Shown here in pieces: positions 6,741 through 11,153 of a stretch of 11,153 nucleotides of DNA. The notes beneath the pieces were generated by a model. It saw only the letters and a list, made by a program, of their open reading frames with translations. It did no database searches and had not been told where the DNA came from. The position numbers were made by a program, and so were the translations under genes. Numbering within the stretch: position 1 is the stretch's first letter; each line of letters opens with the position of its first letter. The stretch comes from Ruminococcaceae bacterium UBA794 (GTDB taxonomy: Bacteria > Bacillota > Clostridia > Oscillospirales > Ruminococcaceae): assembly GCA_002304735.1 (NCBI GenBank), contig DBIU01000053.1, positions 1 to 11,153 on the forward strand. The letters are read 5' to 3'.

Positions 6741-7151
6741 TCATTCCTCCTTTGTTTTCAATGCTCTTATCACAATGGCAATCTTCACGAAAACCAGCGG
6801 GATTACCGAAGCGACAAGGCTTATAAACGGTGCAAGCGCGCCGAGAGTAAGAAGTGCGAACAGTCCGAGATATCTCACGCAGTACATTCCGCTCATATAT
6901 ATCTGCGCGGACTTCGCGCTTTCTTTTTTAACTGCCGTTTGGGCTGTTTTTCCCAGAATGAGAAAATTCAGCGCCGCGATAATTATTCCGTATATTCCGC
7001 CGAGAAGCAGCGAATAGTCGAATTTTGCCGCAAAAAACAATACCGCAAGCACTGCCATATATATCCCCGATATTATCAGGAAATATGGCGCAAGCGACCT
7101 TATTTCCTCGTAAATCGGCTCGTTTTTCTTCATAATAATATCATTTGTCAT
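6741..7151 (-). CDS. atpI: AtpI-like ATP synthase accessory membrane protein
   Basis: A 136-aa protein with four predicted membrane helices (about 19-41, 46-67, 88-106 and 108-128), located directly before atpB. The pattern LLLGGIYGIIIAALNFLILG followed by a basic/polar loop and YCVRYLGLFALL is that of the ATP synthase subunit I family. AtpI/UncI proteins assist assembly of the c-ring in Propionigenium modestum and are not part of the finished enzyme's catalytic core. The ATG at 7149-7151 is preceded by a weak GGAAAG. The gene starts 14 bases after atpZ and ends 3 bases before atpB. The family call rests on size, topology and position. Confidence 0.85.
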   Translation of the reverse strand: MTNDIIMKKNEPIYEEIRSLAPYFLIISGIYMAVLAVLFFAAKFDYSLLLGGIYGIIIAALNFLILGKTAQTAVKKESAKSAQIYMSGMYCVRYLGLFALLTLGALAPFISLVASVIPLVFVKIAIVIRALKTKEE

Positions 7152-7165
7152 CGGTTTTCTTTCCG

Positions 7166-7465
7166 TTATCTTTTGGCGTGGTCGTCATAGTAATCGTTAT
7201 CACGCCGCGCACTTGTAAAAGCCCTCGGAGCGGGCTTATCTGTTTTTTCATAGGCTTTTATGAGCTTAAACAGGTAAGACACCGCGCCGCCTATCATAAA
7301 GACAATTCCGAGCGCAATGCATATTACCATCGCCCAATCGGGCCAGCCGTACTTATTCGAGAGATACCAGCCGCCGCCGATAAACAAAAGCAGCGGCGTT
7401 ATTATCACGAACGCAAGCTGACTAACCTTAGCGTAGGTTGAGAGTGGGTTTTCTTTCCTGCTCAT
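7166..7465 (-). CDS. atpZ: AtpZ/AtpI family small membrane protein
   Basis: A 99-aa protein with two membrane helices (about 14-35 and 44-67) and a charged C-terminal tail rich in Arg, Asp and Tyr. The pattern STYAKVSQLAFVI..GGGWYLSNKYGWPDW..CIALGI matches the AtpZ family found at the head of many Bacillota atp operons and suggested to work with AtpI in Mg2+ handling or c-ring assembly. I use the ATG at 7463-7465; a TTG four codons earlier would overlap the preceding gene. The ATG comes one base after the preceding stop (TGATATG), with no clear ribosome binding site, so its translation is probably coupled to the upstream gene. Confidence 0.85.
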   Translation of the reverse strand: MSRKENPLSTYAKVSQLAFVIITPLLLFIGGGWYLSNKYGWPDWAMVICIALGIVFMIGGAVSYLFKLIKAYEKTDKPAPRAFTSARRDNDYYDDHAKR

Positions 7466-7466
7466 A

Positions 7467-8192
7467 TCAATATACAAATTTCGTCAAACGCCAGCCGGCG
7501 TCGGTTTTTATCATTTCGGTGCGGAGAATTTTGCTCGGGTCGACGGAGGAGAGGTCCGACGCTTCCCCCGCGCCGCCGAGGTAAATCGTGATTTCGCACT
7601 CGGTTTCGCTTACGGGCAAAACGGCAAGCGAGCAGCTCTCCCAGAGCTTTTCGCGCGCCGCGTCAGCCTTGAACTGCGCGTTTATTCCGAGAACCGTTTC
7701 TTCCTTATATCTCGGCGCGTTTTCGTCGGAGCTGTTGTTGTCAACGAGAATTTTGCGGTTTTTATACACCGAAAATCCCTTTCCGTCAATATCCGTCATT
7801 ATCTTCGCGGCTGCTTCATCGGTATAAACCGACTTAACCTTCTTTTCGATATCCGAAAGCGTCTTGTATTCTCCGCTTTTTTCGGTATCGACGGTATAAA
7901 TCCCGTCCTCGGGCGCGTTTCCATAGGGTTCGTCCTTATGAGGAAGCCCTTGAGTGACAAAAAGCCTTATTACGTCAAATCCGCCTTTAACAAGGTCGTG
8001 CGCTTGATATTCACACTCCTGCTCAAATTCCGCCGTGGGGCGAAAATCCTCGGAAACGGATATTTCCTGCTTTTTTTCGCCGCCGTTCATCACGAATATC
8101 ATCGCGACAACCGCCGCTATCGCAAGCACCGCGACAACGATTGTCGCGACAAGCGAGGCTGTATTCTGTTTTTTGTTCTTTTGTTCGCTCAT
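7467..8192 (-). CDS. Membrane-anchored extracytoplasmic protein, family not recognised
   Basis: A 241-aa protein with a charged N-terminus, one membrane helix (about 12-35) and a soluble, probably external, domain (about 40-241). There is no lipobox cysteine. The region GEYKTLSDIEKKVKSVYTDE and the ending IKTDAGWRLTKFVY have the look of NTF2-like or IseA-like extracytoplasmic domains of Gram-positive bacteria, but I cannot assign a family. The ATG at 8190-8192 is preceded by AAAGGG with seven bases spacing and lies 16 bases after the bactofilin stop. Its own stop is one base from the atpZ ATG, so it is co-transcribed with, and likely coupled to, the ATP synthase genes. Confidence 0.8.
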   Translation of the reverse strand: MSEQKNKKQNTASLVATIVVAVLAIAAVVAMIFVMNGGEKKQEISVSEDFRPTAEFEQECEYQAHDLVKGGFDVIRLFVTQGLPHKDEPYGNAPEDGIYTVDTEKSGEYKTLSDIEKKVKSVYTDEAAAKIMTDIDGKGFSVYKNRKILVDNNSSDENAPRYKEETVLGINAQFKADAAREKLWESCSLAVLPVSETECEITIYLGGAGEASDLSSVDPSKILRTEMIKTDAGWRLTKFVY

Positions 8193-8208
8193 TGACTAAC
8201 CCTTTGTT

Positions 8209-9246
8209 TTATTCGCTCTTAGTTTCCTTGCTGTCAAGAGAAATTGCGTCGGGGAACACGTTTCTGCTGTCGTCCTTCGAGAGGAACGTCGTGTTAACGT
8301 AGCCCTGAATAATCGCGCCGTCCGTAACCGCGATTGTGGAAGCGTTTATGTCGCCGAAAACGATAGCGTCGCGCTTCAGCTCGGCTTTTCCGACGATATC
8401 GAGCTTTCCGCGCACTCTGCCGTTGATATCGGCGTACTGCGACGACAAATCGCCGATAAGTATGGTATCTCTGTCCATTCTGAGCCTGCCCTTGAGGTTC
8501 ATATTTCCCTGCATTGCCGCAGAGTTAAGACCCGCGTTATTGCAGGTGATATCGCCGATGATTTTGCCGCTCATATCGAGATTTCTCGTCGTTTCAACGT
8601 TGCCCTTGATGTTGCCGTCAATCTGCATATTCGCAAGAGAGCGGATATTTCCGTCGATTACGGTATTTTTCGAGATAACGGTAATTTCTTCGGACTCGTT
8701 TGTCGGCTGCATAGGAGCTCCGCCCTGCGCGGGAGGAATATATCCGCCGTAGCCTTGATTGAAATTATTCGGAGTCTGCGCGGAATAGCCGCCGTATTCA
8801 TTCTGATTAGTCTGCCCAACGCTGCTTCTGATATTCCTTACATTCTGATTGTAAGCGTTATTCTGAGCGTTTGCGGAAGCGTTCTGCTGCGCGTAGCCGT
8901 CCTGACGCGGAAGCGGAGTTCCCTGCTGCGCGGGATTTGCCGCAGGCGCGGGATTTCCTGCCGCGGGAGCGGTATTCTGCTGAGGAGCGGGCGCTTTCGG
9001 CGCTTCGGGAGCTTTCGGAGCGGCGGGCTTTTCATCTTCGGGAGCGCGATAATACGGCGTTTCGAGCGGTACGCCCGCAGCGCTTGAGGCGGCGGGAACG
9101 TCAGCCGCGCTCTGTTCCGGCTCTCTCAGATATTTGTCAAGCTCGGTCGGCGAACCCTCGGGCTTATCGTCCGGCTTTTTCGCGTCCTGACCGTCTTTTT
9201 TCCAAAGTTCCTTAACCGCTTGAGAAAAATTATCCTTGATGCTCAT
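8209..9246 (-). CDS. Bactofilin family cytoskeletal protein with long disordered N-terminus
   Basis: A 345-aa protein. Its C-terminal domain (about 188-320) has the repeated beta-helix pattern of bactofilins (DUF583): short strands with DGNI, GNIKGNV, GKIIGDI, GRVRGKL, IVFGDI and IIQGYV turns. Bactofilins polymerise into nucleotide-free filaments and organise cell-wall enzymes at the membrane. Residues 1-40 are charged and may be a helix. Residues about 45-185 are low complexity, first Pro/Ala-rich, then Gln/Asn-rich with two YGGY motifs. This makes the protein much longer than many family members. Start is the ATG at 9244-9246, preceded by AAAGGA; the open frame upstream is in another frame of the deacetylase gene and lacks support. 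The 94-base gap before it has no clear promoter. Confidence 0.9.
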   Translation of the reverse strand: MSIKDNFSQAVKELWKKDGQDAKKPDDKPEGSPTELDKYLREPEQSAADVPAASSAAGVPLETPYYRAPEDEKPAAPKAPEAPKAPAPQQNTAPAAGNPAPAANPAQQGTPLPRQDGYAQQNASANAQNNAYNQNVRNIRSSVGQTNQNEYGGYSAQTPNNFNQGYGGYIPPAQGGAPMQPTNESEEITVISKNTVIDGNIRSLANMQIDGNIKGNVETTRNLDMSGKIIGDITCNNAGLNSAAMQGNMNLKGRLRMDRDTILIGDLSSQYADINGRVRGKLDIVGKAELKRDAIVFGDINASTIAVTDGAIIQGYVNTTFLSKDDSRNVFPDAISLDSKETKSE

Positions 9247-9340
9247 AACATATCCTTTCCAAATCCCTCTTGTAGGTGGTTCAATCGCCCTCGCCGATGC
9301 CGTCCGAGAGTACTTGCCAACCTGTATTCCCCGAAATCCG
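9247..9340 (-). other. Gap between deacetylase and bactofilin genes, possible stem-loop
   Basis: This 94-base gap is the longest inside the proposed operon. It contains a possible 6-bp stem (CUCUCG with CGAGGG on the minus strand, plus-strand arms 9305-9310 and 9288-9293) with an 11-base loop. There is no T run and no clear -10 box. It could be an mRNA processing or attenuation element, but the signal is weak. Confidence 0.25.
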
Positions 9341-10600
9341 TTAAGCGAACGGACCGGCGAATTGAACGGGCTGCGTATCGCCGTTAATCTTATCGAATTT
9401 ATATTTACCCTCGCTCGTGAACTTTTTGAGCAGGTCGCCGAGAACGAGAATTGTGTTCGGAGTGCCGTTTGAGTCGTGCATAAGGACAACCGAGCGGAAA
9501 TTCTTCGCGTAATTCGCCTCGATATCGGCGGGAACGGAATTCCACATCTGCGTCCACGAAGCGCCTGCCGCGTCGCCGCTGTCAACGCTCCAATCGAAGT
9601 GTCTAAAGCCTCTGCGCGACATTTCTTTTATGATATCGCTGCGCGTAGCTTCGTTGTAATCGTTCACGCTGCCGCCGGGGAAGCGGAAAATCTCGCACTT
9701 AATCCCCGTCGCTTCGTAAACCATATTCCACGCGTCATAAAAATCATCGAGAAAAGCCTCGACTGACGCGTAAATCTGCTCGTATTTGTGAGAAGCGCTG
9801 TGGATACCGATTGAATGGCCGTCCGCCGCTATCGCCTTCAGCAGCGTATAGCAATATTCGCTTCTGTTTGGAACGACGAAAAACGTCGCTTTTATGTTGT
9901 AATCCCTGAGATATTGCAAAATTGAGTAAGTATTGTCGGAAGGTCCGTCGTCGAACGTGAGATAAACCGTGTTATCCTCGCGGACGTAATTCGCGGGCGC
10001 CGTCACATACATATCCGAGTGAATATCGGCATATTTATTTTCGTTTGCCGCGGAGCTGTTATCCCAGCCGTTTTTCTCGTTGAGATAATCGACTATTTCC
10101 CTGTCCGAAAGCCCAAGCTCCGACAAAATCCCGTACCAGTGTTCGCCGCCGTTTTTCTTTGCGATAACGGTAATAAGCTCCTTGTCCGAAATACCGCTCT
10201 GCGAGAGGATTTCGTAGAAATTATCCGCGTCGATTCCGTCGTTTTTCACAATATATCTCAGAAGCTCCTCGTCCGAAACCCCCGAAGCGGACAAAAGCCT
10301 GTAAAAGCTCTCGGCGCTGACGTTTTTCTGTTCGTTTACGAGCTTAATAAAATCCGTATAGGAAAGCCCGCTTTTATTGAAAATAGCGCAAAAATCCTCA
10401 ACGGTTCCCGCTTTTTCTTCCGAGAGAACCCCGAGCGTCGCCGTGAGTTTCTCATTTTCGGCTTTCGTTTTATCAAGCTCGCTGCTCTGCTTTGCGAAAA
10501 AGATGCCGAAAACAATCGCGAGCGCAAGCGGCACGAAGAAAAATATTGCAAGTACAGCCTTTATCAGTACCTTAAAAAACTCAACGCTGCCAAAACGCAT
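9341..10600 (-). CDS. Membrane-anchored NodB-type polysaccharide deacetylase with tandem repeats
   Basis: A 419-aa carbohydrate esterase family 4 protein, likely removing acetyl groups from peptidoglycan or another wall glycan outside the membrane. One membrane helix (about 11-35) is followed by a short coiled coil (37-58). Four tandem repeats of about 29 residues (64-92, 93-121, 122-150, 151-177) come next, each resembling FYxILSxSGxSDxEL. The NodB domain spans 205-400. All catalytic motifs are intact: TFDDGP (215-220; Asp217 base, Asp218 metal), HSASH (His267, His271), RFPGGS (306-311), FDWSVD (335-340) and LMHDS (His375). The ATG at 10598-10600 has GAGG six bases upstream and lies about 45 bases after a strong promoter start. 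The exact substrate is not evident. Confidence 0.93.
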   Translation of the reverse strand: MRFGSVEFFKVLIKAVLAIFFFVPLALAIVFGIFFAKQSSELDKTKAENEKLTATLGVLSEEKAGTVEDFCAIFNKSGLSYTDFIKLVNEQKNVSAESFYRLLSASGVSDEELLRYIVKNDGIDADNFYEILSQSGISDKELITVIAKKNGGEHWYGILSELGLSDREIVDYLNEKNGWDNSSAANENKYADIHSDMYVTAPANYVREDNTVYLTFDDGPSDNTYSILQYLRDYNIKATFFVVPNRSEYCYTLLKAIAADGHSIGIHSASHKYEQIYASVEAFLDDFYDAWNMVYEATGIKCEIFRFPGGSVNDYNEATRSDIIKEMSRRGFRHFDWSVDSGDAAGASWTQMWNSVPADIEANYAKNFRSVVLMHDSNGTPNTILVLGDLLKKFTSEGKYKFDKINGDTQPVQFAGPFA

Positions 10601-10651
10601 TTCAAACCTCTTTAATATTTTATAATTTGACGCTATTATCCCTATTATTAA

Positions 10652-10680
10652 ATTTTACTATAAAAAGTGTAATTTGTCAA
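10652..10680 (-). promoter_or_regulatory. Sigma-A type promoter of the deacetylase-bactofilin-atp operon
   Basis: On the minus strand a perfect -35 box TTGACA (10675-10680) is followed after 17 bases by TAAAAT (10652-10657), a 5/6 match to the -10 consensus. The expected transcription start is near 10645, about 45 bases before the deacetylase ATG. The surrounding DNA is AT-rich. No comparably good promoter was found further downstream before atpC, so this may drive the whole cluster. Confidence 0.8.
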
Positions 10681-10733
10681 TAGTTACAATAAACAAATCC
10701 GACTTAATTCACGAAAACAATATATCAATAAAC
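10678..10733 (-). repeat. Duplicated CAATAAAC element at the promoter
   Basis: Two similar blocks, 10678-10694 (CAATAGTTACAATAAAC) and 10718-10733 (CAATATATCAATAAAC), share CAATA at one end and CAATAAAC at the other. The CAATAAAC copies are 39 bp apart. The proximal block overlaps the -35 box. This is a candidate pair of regulator-binding sites, although AT-rich DNA makes chance similarity possible. Confidence 0.35.
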
Positions 10734-10823
10734 AAAAAAATGCTCGTCATTTTGTGTATTTTTAACAAATTCGCGCCGTTTTGATTAATCCGAAATACAA
10801 AGTAAGCCAAAATGCATTCCGCA

Positions 10824-10845
10824 GCAGTCGAAGGGGAGTTCGCGA
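10824..10845 (+). repeat. Direct repeat A, copy 1
   Basis: GCAGTC, seven variable bases, then AGTTCGCGA. The same arrangement and spacing recur at 11096-11117. The two outer blocks are identical between copies. Confidence 0.65.
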
Positions 10846-10859
10846 AAAGGGCGGGCTTT
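10844..10859 (+). repeat. Direct repeat B, copy 1
   Basis: GAAAAGGGCGGGCTTT, identical to 11050-11065. It overlaps the end of repeat A copy 1. Confidence 0.7.
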
Positions 10860-10905
10860 GTGCGAGTTTGCAATCAGCCTTTCTCCGTGACTGCCCTTCG
10901 GGCTA

Positions 10906-10928
10906 GAGTTCGGGCTACGCCCGACCTC
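10906..10928. repeat. GC-rich hairpin
   Basis: TCGGGC (10910-10915) and GCCCGA (10919-10924) pair around a 3-base loop. After one mismatch the stem continues with GAG (10906-10908) and CTC (10926-10928). Confidence 0.55.
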
Positions 10929-10936
10929 TTTAGCGT

Positions 10937-10972
10937 TTTTGTGATTTTCGCGCAAGCACGAAAATCACAAAA
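10937..10972. repeat. Perfect 14-bp inverted repeat
   Basis: TTTTGTGATTTTCG and its exact complement CGAAAATCACAAAA flank an 8-base loop (CGCAAGCA). The decamer GTGATTTTCG occurs again at 11000-11009. A transcript in either direction would form a stable hairpin; a terminator role is possible because the arms end in T or A runs. Confidence 0.75.
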
Positions 10973-10980
10973 GCCGCAGG

Positions 10981-11003
10981 TGTACCAACTACTTGCTTGG
11001 TGA
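10981..11003 (+). repeat. Direct repeat C, copy 1
   Basis: A 23-base block starting TGTACCAACT, followed by A, CTTGCTT and GGTGA. It matches 11029-11051 with two mismatches at a 48-base period. Confidence 0.7.
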
Positions 11004-11028
11004 TTTTCGGAAGCGTTCCCCTCCTAGT

Positions 11029-11051
11029 TGTACCAACTGCTTGCTTTGTGA
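11029..11051 (+). repeat. Direct repeat C, copy 2
   Basis: Second copy of the 23-base block (21 of 23 identical). Its first part also forms the short inverted repeat AGTTG-TAC-CAACT at 11026-11038. Confidence 0.7.
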
Positions 11052-11065
11052 AAAGGGCGGGCTTT
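11050..11065 (+). repeat. Direct repeat B, copy 2
   Basis: Exact 16-base copy of 10844-10859. It directly follows repeat C copy 2 and precedes a hairpin and repeat A copy 2, so module order differs from the first set. Confidence 0.7.
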
Positions 11066-11080
11066 CCCCGACTTCGCTCG

Positions 11081-11104
11081 TTTGACTGCTCCACCGCAGT
11101 CAAA
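11081..11104. repeat. Perfect 9-bp hairpin
   Basis: TTTGACTGC and GCAGTCAAA flank a 6-base loop. The right arm overlaps direct repeat A copy 2. Confidence 0.65.
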
Positions 11105-11117
11105 GGCTAGTTCGCGA
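11096..11117 (+). repeat. Direct repeat A, copy 2
   Basis: Second copy of GCAGTC-N7-AGTTCGCGA, 272 bases from the first. Its GCAGTC also forms the right arm of the hairpin at 11081-11104. Confidence 0.65.
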
Positions 11118-11153
11118 TTTGCCGAGTTGGTCGATTTTGGCGGCGTCGAGCCG

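Larger units (their letters stand above)
10601..11153. other. Intergenic region without a convincing gene
   Basis: This 550-base stretch holds the operon promoter in its AT-rich part (10620-10800) and a repeat and hairpin mosaic in its GC-richer part (about 10820-11120). A 63-codon open frame at 10812-11003 (+) runs across the repeats, has no ribosome binding site and no recognisable product. The mosaic could be a dispersed intergenic repeat, a remnant of a mobile element or a structured RNA; I cannot decide. Confidence 0.6.

Noticed and set aside
68..8192. An N-ATPase (second, Na+-translocating alternative F-type) operon
   Set aside because: Gene order is the standard I-B-E-F-H-A-G-D-C type with a delta subunit. 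N-ATPase operons lack delta and begin with the beta and epsilon genes.
9247..9585. An upstream extension of the bactofilin reading frame overlapping the deacetylase gene
   Set aside because: The extension is Arg/Ser-rich out-of-frame translation of the NodB domain. The ATG at 9246 has a good ribosome binding site.
10738..10760. AAAATG...CATTTT inverted repeat as a plus-strand terminator
   Set aside because: The stem is short and AT-rich and no plus-strand gene precedes it.
10812..11003. A 63-codon open frame on the plus strand in the right intergenic region
   Set aside because: It runs through the direct repeats and hairpins, has no ribosome binding site and no domain-like sequence. It is best explained as chance.
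10820..11120. CRISPR array
   Set aside because: Repeats occur only in pairs, with unequal spacing and order and no regular spacers; no cas genes are seen.

Overview
The window carries a complete F-type ATP synthase operon on the minus strand, preceded by three cell-envelope genes and a repeat-rich intergenic region at the right end. The gene order (atpZ-atpI-atpB-atpE-atpF-atpH-atpA-[small ORF]-atpG-atpD-atpC), strong purine-rich ribosome binding sites, TTG/GTG-type starts and a consensus sigma-A promoter suggest a low-to-mid GC Bacillota, most likely class Clostridia (Oscillospiraceae/Ruminococcaceae-like). The lineage is an inference from protein and cluster style, not a database match.

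Reading in the direction of transcription (right to left): 10601-11153 has no convincing gene. Its outer part (about 10820-11120) is a mosaic of short direct repeats and perfect hairpins. Its inner part (about 10620-10800) is AT-rich and holds a near-perfect promoter (TTGACA, 17 bp, TAAAAT). Then come a membrane-anchored NodB-type polysaccharide deacetylase with four tandem ~29-residue repeats, a bactofilin with a long disordered N-terminus, and an unrecognised single-pass membrane protein with an extracytoplasmic domain. The last of these is followed after one base by atpZ, which ties the envelope genes to the ATP synthase genes. From atpZ to atpC genes are 3-59 bp apart, and no internal promoter or terminator was recognised. 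A strong intrinsic terminator follows atpC (39-63).

The eight structural genes encode a full F1 (alpha3 beta3 gamma delta epsilon) and Fo (a, b, c) complex, with catalytic and ion-binding residues intact. AtpZ and AtpI are the usual small accessory membrane proteins. The c subunit has two carboxylates at its ion site (Glu34 and Glu67, equivalent to positions 32 and 65 of the Ilyobacter c subunit) plus Thr-Thr and Tyr ligands. This resembles the two-carboxylate Na+-coupled rotor described for Fusobacterium nucleatum, so Na+ coupling is plausible.

Points most worth a second look: an unannotated 42-residue single-TM protein between atpA and atpG (2831-2959) with its own strong ribosome binding site; an apparent AUA start codon for atpG; the two-carboxylate c subunit; the tandem repeats of the deacetylase ectodomain; the joining of a bactofilin/deacetylase module to the ATP synthase operon; and the repeat mosaic at the right end.
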